DNA from: Cryptosporidium bovis
Lineage: Eukaryota > Apicomplexa > Conoidasida > Eucoccidiorida > Cryptosporidiidae
DNA: 64,000 nucleotides
NCBI GenBank assembly: GCA_009768925.2
Contig: VHIT02000036.1
Location: 186,001 to 250,000, forward strand
Direction: 5' to 3'
Both the position numbers and the translations under genes were made by a program. Shown one piece after another: positions 43,224-53,634 of this stretch (the first letter of the stretch is position 1; every line of letters starts with the position of its first letter). The notes beneath the pieces are model-generated. The model ran no database searches. It was not told the DNA's origin and saw nothing but the letters and a program-made list of their open reading frames with translations.

Positions 43224-46200
43224 ATGTTGACTGAGTTACAGAAGCAGATAAATTCTCAATTAAGAAGCAATGAGTTGAGTTATCTGGCTCATAAGTCCTC
43301 TAAATTAAGAGCAGGTAATAAAAGAAGAATATCATTTTTATTTGACAATAATAATTTATTTTATAATAAAAGTGGAGTAACACATAAAACCTCAATTCCA
43401 CTTTATGAGGACATCAGCCAACTTAGGTACTTAGGGGAGCAGGGATTGATCGAATTGGAGTCTCTAAATCCTGAGATATCTAAAGAAGACTTCTCGAGTC
43501 TATTTCAGAGCAATGAATTCGTTTCAATACAGTTTTTGAATCAAAATGAAGTGGAAGAACTGTTAGAAAAGATCAGGAGGTTCATAGATTATTTAGTTCC
43601 ATATTTCTTAATAGACTCTGCAAAAATATGCATTGAATATTTGATCCAGGTATATGACATCCACGTATTACTGGGGGAGTATTTGTTTTATTCCTTCCTT
43701 CCTTACCATGATATGGGTGAGTTTTCGATTTTGGTTCAGATATTGGAGGTAAAAGAAGAGAGTGAAATAATTGGTCTCGTAGAATCAATTAAGAAGACAA
43801 AAATGATAATTTCCTCAAGAAACCAACTAGCTATACATTTAATTAGAAATCAGGCTCTATTTAACAATCTTGTTGGATTTTGGGAGAAAAGAATTAAAAG
43901 CTTTAGTTCAACAAAGAATTCAGTGTTAGTAAATTTGATTACTTGGCTGAGTATAGAAATTATAGATGAGTTAACTAAGGTCAAAGAATATACGAATAAT
44001 ACTGAAAATTGTCTCAAAAATATAATTTCAACTATTGTGTTTAATTTATGTATTAAAAATTCTAGATACGAAGAACTTAGATGTGCAGGATACTGCATAA
44101 TATACAGACTTTCTACGCCATTAATTAGACTTTCAAGGGAGATACAGGAGAGGATAATTTATGAATTGTTTAACTCATTAATTATTAATCAGGGACTTGG
44201 AATATCAGATTATTTGCCGGAGGTTCTTTTCATAATGAATCACTTAATTTCACAATTCAAGAGTTTAATTTATGTTAGATCATTAGGTTACGAAGTATCA
44301 AAGTTTATACTTGAAAATAAGAATTTATTCGTGACAGCAATAAAACAACTTTTGAGTTGGGATAGAAACATTTTACAGATATTTAATTTGATAATAATCT
44401 CGGTTTTTGATCTTGGACTCGTCTCAGATCCAAATAATTACAGCGAAATATGCGTAAATTTTATTCAAGATTTACTTGTGGATATAAATAATCACGATTT
44501 ACCTTTATCCCTGGAAGAAAACTACGGTAAATTAATTAAGTTAATCACACTTGCTCTTTTTGATATAAGAAATCAGGAAGGTAGTATTGATAAAATGGTT
44601 CATTATTTATATAATAATTATCCCACAGAATTCATGTCAGCCTTGAGTTTCTCCCTGCGAGTTTTAACAGGATCTGAAAGGGCAAGAATGGAATCTTTTA
44701 TTAGTAAAATAGCTCAAAGTGGAAATAGAATGGATGATAATTCAACAAAGGATAATGAAGACTTTAATGAGAGTACTAGAATGTTTATCTCGCTTTTAAA
44801 TAGCAATGAAAGCGAGATAGTTAATTCTTGTATAAACTTAGTTCGTAATACAATATTAAAATCAGAAAAAGATTTTCATAATGTAAGTAATTTCGAGAAA
44901 AGAATTTTTGATATTTCCATCAAACACTATTTTAATTTTAAAGACAAAAGTATTGATTTATTTGAAAGATATGTTTTTGAACTACTTTCTATTAAAGGCA
45001 TATTGAGAATGGCAAAGCACTTGGATGAGGAGTCAAAATCAAAAAAACAAGAGGAGGTTTGGAGAATTTCATTTATATTAAAAAACGTCCTTTTATATAT
45101 TAAGTCCAAGATCACTTCTGTTACAGGTTTGGATCATTTCCTTTCCATTGAAATTAAATTTCCATTTGAAGCGAAGAATTCCATAGATAGTATTATAACA
45201 AATATATTGTTTATGCTATTTGGGAACGAGTTTAAGAATAATTTACTCATTGTTTTTAGAGGAGTATTTGATCTATTTGAATTAATTAAAGAAAGCGACA
45301 GCATGACTGACAATAAAGAGGGAATCAAGTCTTTTATCTCAGAAAACAATAACATTTTTATTCCGTTATTTGCCTTAATATCTAAATTAAGCATTCTATC
45401 TGATAATTCAAAACTGGGAAATTTTGTTGATAAATTAGTTAATATTATGTACAAGAAGGAGGAAGTAAAGTTTTATTGTGAGAATTTCCTTAGAAATACC
45501 CAGATAAACTATATAGAGCTCCTTTTATTTATTCATTCAATAGAGAGTTGTTCTGATATGAAAAACCACCAAAAAAATTCAACTATTGAAGATACAAATG
45601 TTTATTCTGAAATAATTAATAATAATAATATAGAAATTTCTGGTGAAAATAATGTTAATTTTTTGGGAATAATGGAATATTTATATTATAAATTATACAG
45701 TGGAATTCACAAGAATTATATGGATTTGTACAAGAAAAATGGTCCAAAGAATCCTGATTCCGTTAAAGTTACAAATGGAACATTAATCTTAAGGCTATTA
45801 AGAGATTTGTTAAGTAAAGGTCAATTGTTAAAACTGAGAGATTACCATAGAGTAACTGATCAAAGACTACTGAATATAGTTTTATTGGATACCATTGAAT
45901 ATATTGATAGTAAAAATGGTAAAAACTTAAGCATACCTTCGTTTGATTTAATAAAAGAGTGTTTTAAACCAAAATATGATATTCTAAAAATAAAATCTCT
46001 AATTCTGGGACTTTCAATTAATTCACTGAATTTAATATCATATAGCACGGAATATAAGTCAGAAAATTCATTTTTACCGTGTTCCTTTGATACTAAGAAA
46101 AAGAATAAATCATCACTGTTTTATGGAAAGAATTGTTATTCTGAAACATTAATAAGCCATAGTTATTCGTTTTTGGAGATATTAATATCAAAGCTACCGA

Positions 46201-49200
46201 TAAATGTTGAATCCAATGTTACAGAACTAAGGCACTTTAATGAAATAGTAAGTAAATTATTAGTATACTCTGTTTTACCTGGATTGTGTACAATAAACAA
46301 ATTCACAAATTCAATTAGAATGGCATCAATAAGACTCTGCAAATCAATCAAAGAAAAGCTTTTGGAATTAGAAAACAGTAAATATTTCTCTAGTGAAAGC
46401 GAATTTAAATCAATTGTTTTGTTTGACCAAGATAAGGAGAATTGTGGTATATTTAGATCATGTTATTTGGAGGAGGAGTTCCCAAGTTTGAGTCAAATAT
46501 TTGAATTATTTAATTCAATTGTAGAAGATCAGTCTAAGTTTATAATAAACTCAGCAGATAACTTTCTGAAAGACAAAAGTGTAGAAATATATAAAGAAGG
46601 CAATAATAGTGATTCTTCTCAATTAGAATTGATATCAAAGTTGAATATTTTGGTGTTTATGGAGCAGTTCTCTACAGAGGAAAATGCACTCAATATTGAA
46701 AATGTAACTAATTATATAAGCAAAACGTTATTGTATTACAACAATAGTTTGAGATATCACAAATTCTTACTAAAATTTATAAAACGTTTAAGAAATAAAC
46801 TAGAGATAAACTATTGCTCCAAAAATCAAATCATTCTACTGCTCTTGTTCATTAAGCAAGGAATCGACAGTTTGAAAAACAGGTATATGAATGATGTCAG
46901 AAAAAAGATTGTACATAAATACATTAATGAGTTAATATCACTAAAGGGAGATAACAATAGTAATTCTTACTTATTGGAAGTAGCAAAAACAGAGAGTGAT
47001 ATTAAAAATTCGCTCGAGGAGGTTATGTTGAGCATCATGGATAAAGATATATTAATTAACCTTGAGGAGGATGAGCTGGTATCGTTTATTTCATACATAA
47101 TTATATTTGTATCTGAATACGCTCCTAATAGAATAAATGATATTTCCTTGATTTCAATTACAAACACTTCACTTAATTTATTGGATTCGCTAGTAATTGT
47201 ATTGTTTAAACATATAAATGACTACAATAGCGTTTTTAGTGAAATTAGAGGGGAAAATGTACTTGAGTACGGGAAAATCATACTTTTAAAGCAAAATATA
47301 CTAAGCTGGTTATACAGTCAAATACGTGATTTAAATGTATTTGGGTCAAATAACAATGCCGAAATCAATATCAAGTCAATTAAAGAGGTGTTTAAATATA
47401 TAGAAAGAAATATTGAGTATAGTCCTTATTTATTGGAAAAAGGAGATAGTAATCATTTGGATGTAATAATTAGGTTAATTGTATATTCAATTGGAATTTT
47501 AGAGTATGAATTTAAAAATAGAACTGGTTTGAAATACAATGAGATAGAGTTTTTGTTAGACTATTTAAGAAATAAAGTGGTTGGTGTTGATGAAAAAGAT
47601 AATCCTATAAGAACATTATTATCGAATCCAATGATTATGGCATCAATAACCTCATTATTTACAAGTGTTAGATTTGGCTTAGATGAAAACAACAACTGGA
47701 AGGAGGATGAAGATTACTATAAATCTTACTATAACTTATACAAGTCGCTATTTACAATATATGGTGGTTTTGTGAGATTTGTTGGAAAGGATATATCAGA
47801 AAAGAACTACAATATAAGAATTACACTTTACTCACTTAGTTTATTTGTTGAACACAATTTAAATAAATGCGTATATTTTGACGACAAAAGCATAACAAGA
47901 ATGAAAAGTATTCTGTTTAACATACTTATTTCTAATCAAGTTAATGAAATAATAAATGACTCGCTTAAATTGAATAAGATTGAAGATATGATATCTTTTA
48001 TGGTGAAATTACACAATGAAATAATTTATAACCATAATGACAACAGATCATTTGGAAAGAATAATTGTTTATTTATAATCATTAAAAGCTTAATGAATAA
48101 ATTAGTAAGTGAAAAAAGAAAGGAAAGATCAGAAATAAGGGATTCATCTCCACTTAGAATAATGAAAAATGATGTTAATGTTGAGATTAAAGAAAAAATG
48201 GATATATTAATGAATTACATATTGGCGAACAAATTATTTGATTCAAGAATAGATTTATATTGTAATCTTTTAGACGCAATATTAGATAAGATTGGTACAT
48301 TAATTAACTACAATATCAAGGACAGAAGTAAGAATGTTAATGATTCGTTGTATATAGACAATTTTTCGTCTGAAAATGATATGTTATTAATATCAATAAG
48401 CATAGTACATTTTCTAAACAAAACATTATTTAACATGGAAATAAACGTAGATAAATGTTTAAATTTAGTTGAACTAGCGGACAAACTAATACTGATAAAG
48501 ACAGCAATGAATAAAAAATTATTAAAAGAGATAAGGCATAAACCAAATTGTCAAAATAATATAGACGATAAATTGGCATTAATGGAAACCAGTGAATCAG
48601 GATTCAACGACAACAACAAGAAGTTAATGAAAGCCAAAACGAGGTTGAGGTTAAAATCGAAAATAGATAAACTAGAAAATGAATTATTATTTAAAGTAAA
48701 TGACTGGTTACAATTTGGATTAGAAGGTAGTTTTGAAATAGATTACAATATAATTCAGGAGGAGATAGATTTATTAATAAAAAGAATAATAGAAAATGAT
48801 ACGATAAAGAAATTTATGATACTAAATTGGGATATTTCAAAAGAAACAAGTTTTGGAAATAAATTGTCATTGATAAGTAAGAAATTTAAGAATATAATGT
48901 TGGATAATAAATTAGAGTATCTTGGATTGGTTTTAAACGATATATTAAACAAGAACTTGAGGCTAGAATTAAACAAAAATATTGGTGACGATGTAAATAA
49001 CGCAATGATATACAATATAATTGTTTATTTACTGGAGAATAACGCAGAATATAAAGAAGAAATAATAACTAAGTCGAGTGTAAGAATTTGGATAAAAAAG
49101 TGGTATATAATAGAAATGATATTGAGAATAATACAAAATCAAGATATTAAAATCAAGAAAAGGTTAATAATAACAATATTTTCGAATGTAGTTGAATTGT

Positions 49201-51656
49201 ACAAGTATTATTACAATAAAAAAGATAATTATTACGGTATAATGTTTAAGATTCCAGTGATTCAAAATTTTTTATCAATAAGATTACTAAATGAATTAGG
49301 TTACAATGAGGTGTCCATAGCCGTACTAAAGGATATTGATAAAATAGTAAATGACGTATTGAAAACAGTGGATTATTTGAATGTTGGTAGTAACATAAAA
49401 TTAGACAAAAAAATAATTTCAATATTAATTTCAATTATAAACAATACTAATGACAAGGACACTATCAAAATAGAGGAAGGTTCTAATAATGAAACCGATA
49501 GCATAACAATTCTAACAATACCATACATATCACTAATGAACAATATACTAAACTCTAAAATAGGCACATTTGTAATGAACATTGGAGATTTAAGAAAGCA
49601 GTTGGTCAGAATGATATTTTTGAATGAGAGATTAATTTGTCATTTAAATGTGAGCAGATTAACAAAATTAATTAAAGATGAGAAGATAAAGGATCAAATA
49701 AGTGTTAGTTTGATGAATAACAATTATGAAAATCATGATGATGACTTGGTGAATAACTTATCTAAAAAAAGCGATAAAATAAATAGTAATATAAAATATA
49801 GATTATATATTAAGGAGGTAAATAAGTATAAAGGCAGTGAAAATCCAACAATACAAGATAAGATTGAGAATATTTTAATAAAATTGATACTTATTTATTG
49901 TAATATATCATATTCAAATTCAACGTCAGATACTAAGATAAATGAGGATTTTATTGTGGATTATAGTGATATGATAAAAGATATAACATCAAATATATTT
50001 GAGTTGGCATTGCCATCATTTATAGATGAGAATGAGAATAAGGACAACAACAGTGTTAAATTGGTAAAACTAAACTATTCAAGACTGTGCTTATTAATAT
50101 TAATGATTTCTTATACACTAAATTTTTCACAAGAAAACAGTAATATATTGAATAATAAGTCTCTTATAGAAAAACTGATACAATTGTATTTATTATTAAT
50201 CAATTTCTTGATCATAAACTTTTTAAAATTATATTCAGGCAAGGATAGTTATATAAAGAACAAGGCATTAAATGATGACGAGGAAACTGAAACACTACTA
50301 AATGATACTAGAGATAAAAATTTAAAAAACAAGAGGAAGAAACGCGACAAAAATTCCGGTAATAACAACAATAATGAATTAAATGGAAGTAAATTGAGTT
50401 GCGAAGCTAAATTACTAGAATTTGTTTCTTCGTTACTTGGAAACAATATATTAACATCACATTGTATGGTAAATAAAAATTGGATAGGAATAAATTCAAA
50501 TGAAGCAGGTAACAGTGATAGTGTTGACTCCAAATCTGATACTAAATTATCAGATGGTAATAATAAATGCTTTATTCAAATATGGGAATTAGAATCAAGT
50601 GTAATGGCATTATTGTCTGTATTTACAGTCAAATTGAATGCCAAAAAATTAAGAGAATTGGTACTTTTAATCAAAAGGTTAATACATAGAAATGGCGATA
50701 GTTTTATATCCAAAGTAAATGATATCATCTTAAATAAATCAAAAAATTCTGATATAAGGGATACAGATATAAATGAAATAGATGGAAATAACAAGAATAA
50801 TAAATTAAATGAAAAGATGTTAATAAAAGAAATGTACAATAAATTACAACTAGATTCGAATATAGATTTGGTTAAAGATATATATTCTTGTAGGGTATGG
50901 ATGTTAATATTGTTAACAATAATAGATGTAACGGGAGACTATGGAGTATATTGCATTATAGAGGATGTTATACTAGATATAAAATCGGTAAATGATTTAA
51001 CACAAATGAATGCCTTAACATGCATTCAAAATAATGCATTAATACAATACAGTAACGTTGAATTATCAAGTAAAAAATCTGCTAGTTATCAACAAATAGC
51101 GAATTTAAATCACAATATAAATGATTTTGGTTGGTATTGGTATCATTTAGGAATATACAACTTAATGTTAATAAGATTAATATACAAATCATTGTGTAAT
51201 CAAAAAGACGACAGTAGAGATGTCCCGAGTTGTATGGAAAATCATTTGATAAATCCGGTAATAACTAATTTGGATATGTTTGCATTGTTTGACTGCACCA
51301 CATATTCAAGTAAATTAGGCAGTGGTAAACAGTGGAGTGTAATTATAAACGATATATGGCTCAATACAGTAAATTGTTACAGAAATAACGATTTAATTCT
51401 TGCTAACATATTAAAATCTCTAGTCAATAAAATAAGAAATGGCAATAAAAAGGTCAAGATTTTTTCTACTGAAATATTACTCCTACTCTGGAGAGATGAA
51501 ACTTGTTCACTGAGTGTACTTTCACACATTTCCGAACTTTTGCCTTTAATTAAAGAACTATTAAGTGATTCATCTGAAGAAATAAACAGGATTGCTAAAT
51601 CAATTATTAAAGAAATACAAGAAAGGACTGGTGAAGATGTATCTAAACAACTATAA
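43224..51656 (+). CDS. UTP10: UTP10/HEATR1 homologue, U3 snoRNP (SSU processome) HEAT-repeat protein
   Basis: A single 2810-residue open frame from a true ATG. The N-terminus is typical of the U3snoRNP10 domain: RRISFLFDNN, YLGEQGLIELESLNPE, LFQSNEFVSIQ, then LVPYFLIDSAKICIEYLIQVYDIH and FLPYHDMGEFSILVQIL. The body is a long array of helical HEAT-like repeats, Asn/Lys/Ile-rich. The C-terminus (STEILLLLWRDETCS...LPLIKELLSDSSEEINRIAK) matches the conserved BP28CT end. It works in 18S rRNA processing and Pol I transcription in the nucleolus. Human HEATR1 is about 2144 residues, so the excess here comes from low-complexity insertions, e.g. a KNKRKKRDKNSGNNNNNE stretch near residue 2375. Confidence 0.93.
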   Translation: MLTELQKQINSQLRSNELSYLAHKSSKLRAGNKRRISFLFDNNNLFYNKSGVTHKTSIPLYEDISQLRYLGEQGLIELESLNPEISKEDFSSLFQSNEFVSIQFLNQNEVEELLEKIRRFIDYLVPYFLIDSAKICIEYLIQVYDIHVLLGEYLFYSFLPYHDMGEFSILVQILEVKEESEIIGLVESIKKTKMIISSRNQLAIHLIRNQALFNNLVGFWEKRIKSFSSTKNSVLVNLITWLSIEIIDELTKVKEYTNNTENCLKNIISTIVFNLCIKNSRYEELRCAGYCIIYRLSTPLIRLSREIQERIIYELFNSLIINQGLGISDYLPEVLFIMNHLISQFKSLIYVRSLGYEVSKFILENKNLFVTAIKQLLSWDRNILQIFNLIIISVFDLGLVSDPNNYSEICVNFIQDLLVDINNHDLPLSLEENYGKLIKLITLALFDIRNQEGSIDKMVHYLYNNYPTEFMSALSFSLRVLTGSERARMESFISKIAQSGNRMDDNSTKDNEDFNESTRMFISLLNSNESEIVNSCINLVRNTILKSEKDFHNVSNFEKRIFDISIKHYFNFKDKSIDLFERYVFELLSIKGILRMAKHLDEESKSKKQEEVWRISFILKNVLLYIKSKITSVTGLDHFLSIEIKFPFEAKNSIDSIITNILFMLFGNEFKNNLLIVFRGVFDLFELIKESDSMTDNKEGIKSFISENNNIFIPLFALISKLSILSDNSKLGNFVDKLVNIMYKKEEVKFYCENFLRNTQINYIELLLFIHSIESCSDMKNHQKNSTIEDTNVYSEIINNNNIEISGENNVNFLGIMEYLYYKLYSGIHKNYMDLYKKNGPKNPDSVKVTNGTLILRLLRDLLSKGQLLKLRDYHRVTDQRLLNIVLLDTIEYIDSKNGKNLSIPSFDLIKECFKPKYDILKIKSLILGLSINSLNLISYSTEYKSENSFLPCSFDTKKKNKSSLFYGKNCYSETLISHSYSFLEILISKLPINVESNVTELRHFNEIVSKLLVYSVLPGLCTINKFTNSIRMASIRLCKSIKEKLLELENSKYFSSESEFKSIVLFDQDKENCGIFRSCYLEEEFPSLSQIFELFNSIVEDQSKFIINSADNFLKDKSVEIYKEGNNSDSSQLELISKLNILVFMEQFSTEENALNIENVTNYISKTLLYYNNSLRYHKFLLKFIKRLRNKLEINYCSKNQIILLLLFIKQGIDSLKNRYMNDVRKKIVHKYINELISLKGDNNSNSYLLEVAKTESDIKNSLEEVMLSIMDKDILINLEEDELVSFISYIIIFVSEYAPNRINDISLISITNTSLNLLDSLVIVLFKHINDYNSVFSEIRGENVLEYGKIILLKQNILSWLYSQIRDLNVFGSNNNAEINIKSIKEVFKYIERNIEYSPYLLEKGDSNHLDVIIRLIVYSIGILEYEFKNRTGLKYNEIEFLLDYLRNKVVGVDEKDNPIRTLLSNPMIMASITSLFTSVRFGLDENNNWKEDEDYYKSYYNLYKSLFTIYGGFVRFVGKDISEKNYNIRITLYSLSLFVEHNLNKCVYFDDKSITRMKSILFNILISNQVNEIINDSLKLNKIEDMISFMVKLHNEIIYNHNDNRSFGKNNCLFIIIKSLMNKLVSEKRKERSEIRDSSPLRIMKNDVNVEIKEKMDILMNYILANKLFDSRIDLYCNLLDAILDKIGTLINYNIKDRSKNVNDSLYIDNFSSENDMLLISISIVHFLNKTLFNMEINVDKCLNLVELADKLILIKTAMNKKLLKEIRHKPNCQNNIDDKLALMETSESGFNDNNKKLMKAKTRLRLKSKIDKLENELLFKVNDWLQFGLEGSFEIDYNIIQEEIDLLIKRIIENDTIKKFMILNWDISKETSFGNKLSLISKKFKNIMLDNKLEYLGLVLNDILNKNLRLELNKNIGDDVNNAMIYNIIVYLLENNAEYKEEIITKSSVRIWIKKWYIIEMILRIIQNQDIKIKKRLIITIFSNVVELYKYYYNKKDNYYGIMFKIPVIQNFLSIRLLNELGYNEVSIAVLKDIDKIVNDVLKTVDYLNVGSNIKLDKKIISILISIINNTNDKDTIKIEEGSNNETDSITILTIPYISLMNNILNSKIGTFVMNIGDLRKQLVRMIFLNERLICHLNVSRLTKLIKDEKIKDQISVSLMNNNYENHDDDLVNNLSKKSDKINSNIKYRLYIKEVNKYKGSENPTIQDKIENILIKLILIYCNISYSNSTSDTKINEDFIVDYSDMIKDITSNIFELALPSFIDENENKDNNSVKLVKLNYSRLCLLILMISYTLNFSQENSNILNNKSLIEKLIQLYLLLINFLIINFLKLYSGKDSYIKNKALNDDEETETLLNDTRDKNLKNKRKKRDKNSGNNNNNELNGSKLSCEAKLLEFVSSLLGNNILTSHCMVNKNWIGINSNEAGNSDSVDSKSDTKLSDGNNKCFIQIWELESSVMALLSVFTVKLNAKKLRELVLLIKRLIHRNGDSFISKVNDIILNKSKNSDIRDTDINEIDGNNKNNKLNEKMLIKEMYNKLQLDSNIDLVKDIYSCRVWMLILLTIIDVTGDYGVYCIIEDVILDIKSVNDLTQMNALTCIQNNALIQYSNVELSSKKSASYQQIANLNHNINDFGWYWYHLGIYNLMLIRLIYKSLCNQKDDSRDVPSCMENHLINPVITNLDMFALFDCTTYSSKLGSGKQWSVIINDIWLNTVNCYRNNDLILANILKSLVNKIRNGNKKVKIFSTEILLLLWRDETCSLSVLSHISELLPLIKELLSDSSEEINRIAKSIIKEIQERTGEDVSKQL

Positions 51657-52027
51657 CATAGTTAAACATGGTTTCAGTGGAAGACATTGAAATCTGTCAA
51701 TTACATATGTAATATAATAGTGAAAACAAAACTTGCATGCATTTATACATGTGAAATATGTATATTTTCGCGCAATCTATTTTATTAATATGTTTAATTA
51801 TATTTCAAAAATTGTGCATGTGTTTTCTAAGGTTCATTTTTCAAATGTTTAAAATTTCGCTTTTCCCTTCTTTAGAATCAGCCAAGTTGTGACTCAAATT
51901 GTGCAAAACCACAGACAATGTTCTATTAGTGCGGAAAGATTTAATTTGAAGCTTTAACATTGTTATAAATATTCATAAGAAAACTAGGGAAAATGGGTAA
52001 ATAATTTGAAGGAAAAAATAAAGTTTG
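51657..52027. other. Convergent 3' spacer
   Basis: About 370 bases between the UTP10 stop and the stop of the coiled-coil gene. It contains a TGCATGCA word at 51734-51741, unlikely to be a promoter site given the convergent layout. Confidence 0.4.
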
Positions 52028-52768
52028 TTAATTTGCTTTCTCAACAGCTCTTATAATGTCCATAGAATTTTTTGACCAGCTTTTAAACGCATCGATAGCA
52101 TCGATTATAAAGCTATGAGAAGTTTCATCGGCATCTTTAAGTTCTTTCTCAATATCATTTATTTGACTTTGGAATTGAATAATATCCTTATTTATAACAT
52201 CCAATTTATCTTTAAGCTGCACATTTAGATCTTTAAGGAACAATTCTTCTTCGTAATTAATCAATTCCTCAATCTTTTCACCAATAGGTAAAAGTTTGTC
52301 CACCATCAGACACTCTTCTTTATCCTTTTGTGTATAAATATTCGAAAGATCTTGTTGTGACAATTTATATATTTCACTACCCAATTCCTTAATTATGGTC
52401 ATTCTCTCGTCAACTACGTCTAGTTTATATTGTAATTTATACTTATCACAATTCTTCTTAAATATTTCCATTAATCTTATTTTTAATTCATGCAGCAGAC
52501 ATTTGTGTCTACTTACTATATTTAAATATAAATCATTTGGTAATTCATTTAGTGGTTTCAGAAATTCATTTAGAGGTGGTATACTTGAAACGACGCCTAT
52601 TGCAACTTGATCACTTGTATTCACAATATTACTGTTTTCGTTGCCGTCCTTGTTGTTTGTTTTTTCGCAATTTACTTTATTTAAACAACCATTAACTTCA
52701 AATCCCTTTGTACTGCCTATCCAATTTTTAAATAAATGGTAATAACGATTGGATATATATACTTCCAT
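52028..52768 (-). CDS. Coiled-coil protein, unknown function
   Basis: 246 residues from a true ATG. The first 60 residues are polar and Asn-rich. After a short ordered part (SIPPLNEFLKPLNELPNDLY) the rest is almost entirely heptad-like helix, e.g. EELFLKDLNVQLKDKLDVINKD, ending NSMDIIRAVEKAN. No catalytic motif, signal peptide or membrane segment. Size and layout would fit a kinetochore, centrosome or tethering subunit, but I have no specific evidence. Confidence 0.65.
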   Translation of the reverse strand: MEVYISNRYYHLFKNWIGSTKGFEVNGCLNKVNCEKTNNKDGNENSNIVNTSDQVAIGVVSSIPPLNEFLKPLNELPNDLYLNIVSRHKCLLHELKIRLMEIFKKNCDKYKLQYKLDVVDERMTIIKELGSEIYKLSQQDLSNIYTQKDKEECLMVDKLLPIGEKIEELINYEEELFLKDLNVQLKDKLDVINKDIIQFQSQINDIEKELKDADETSHSFIIDAIDAFKSWSKNSMDIIRAVEKAN

Positions 52769-53041
52769 TTTTAATATGTATTTATTTACACCTTATACGT
52801 TTATTACAATTGTTGATTGTTTTCCACTCACATATAAACTCAGTTCTTTTCAATTTTACTCAACTAGGTAAAATGGCAAACATATATATCTATACGTACA
52901 TTTACTAACTTAAATATACAACTAATATTTGTAGAGCCAGATCAAGCCTATATTGAAAATTAAAATGAATCGAAAAAACCTAATAATGATAAAAAATGGT
53001 TACTATTATATTGAAAATACTTCGCATCTAACTCTTGAATT

Positions 53042-53318
53042 TTAATTCTCCAGTTTTGCAGATTTTCCCTCAGCTAAAGTGTCATGCACCAACTCAACTC
53101 CAATCACATTATTCCGAGCGAATTCACTAGGCAACTGTAACAGTTCAGTGATATCTCGCTTTTCTTATTGAAAATAAAAATAAATAAATGAATATAAGGC
53201 AGGAGAAAAAACGAAAAAAAAGTTAATGGTCCCTTCTCCCTATTACCTTTAATTGGCTTACCAGCTGGCCACACACCGCCCGGCCATCATTAGAACCTAA
53301 CAACGGACTCCCCACACC
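53042..53318 (-). CDS. Candidate 3' part of an unrecognised small spliced gene
   Basis: A minus-strand frame of about 38 codons (RDITELLQLPSEFARNN...AKLEN) stops at 53042, begins exactly after an acceptor-like AG at 53159, and is preceded by a long pyrimidine-rich stretch. A donor-like AAG|GTAATA at 53247/53246 joins it in phase 0 to SNDGRAVCGQLVSQLK. The composition is unlike random AT-rich DNA. No ATG exon could be fixed; the frame breaks upstream at 53319, so at least one more exon or a different model is needed. No family recognised. Confidence 0.35.
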
Positions 53319-53333
53319 TCAAAGTGCACAAAA

Positions 53334-53358
53334 TACCGCCAAATCGATGTTGGCGGGA
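53334..53358. promoter_or_regulatory. Pair of E2F-like words (TACCGCCAAA and TTGGCGGGA)
   Basis: Two GGCGG-type words face each other 5-6 bases apart within a GC-rich island. This is consistent with a promoter for the candidate minus-strand gene below it. Confidence 0.4.
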
Positions 53359-53634
53359 CAACGCAAGCTGTTTTAATTTCAGTAGTGACAACATTAGATT
53401 CAAGTTTGTATTTGGAAAAAAAGGAAATGTATGTCGGTTTTTCACCAATATTATCAAGGATAATGTCGCTTTTAAAAAAAGGCAATTAAGTACAGCTGTG
53501 ACTACTAGAGTTTTTTTGTTATTTATGAAGTATGTGTTTTCTTGCCCATAATATCAGTTATTTGATGTTAAAATTTGTAAAATAAATAACGTTGGTTCGC
53601 GTGATCACGATAATAGCGAGCAATGGCTGTCGTC

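Larger units (their letters stand above)
52769..53634. other. Spacer with GC-rich island, E2F-like sites and exon-like frames
   Basis: About 870 bases between two minus-strand genes. Bases 53240-53400 are distinctly richer in GC than the rest. They contain two E2F-like words, and the minus strand holds the exon-like frames described under the candidate spliced gene. Confidence 0.5.

Noticed and set aside
43582-50839. Many 60-106 codon minus-strand frames inside UTP10
   Set aside because: They are antisense shadows of a long AT-rich gene with clear homology on the plus strand.
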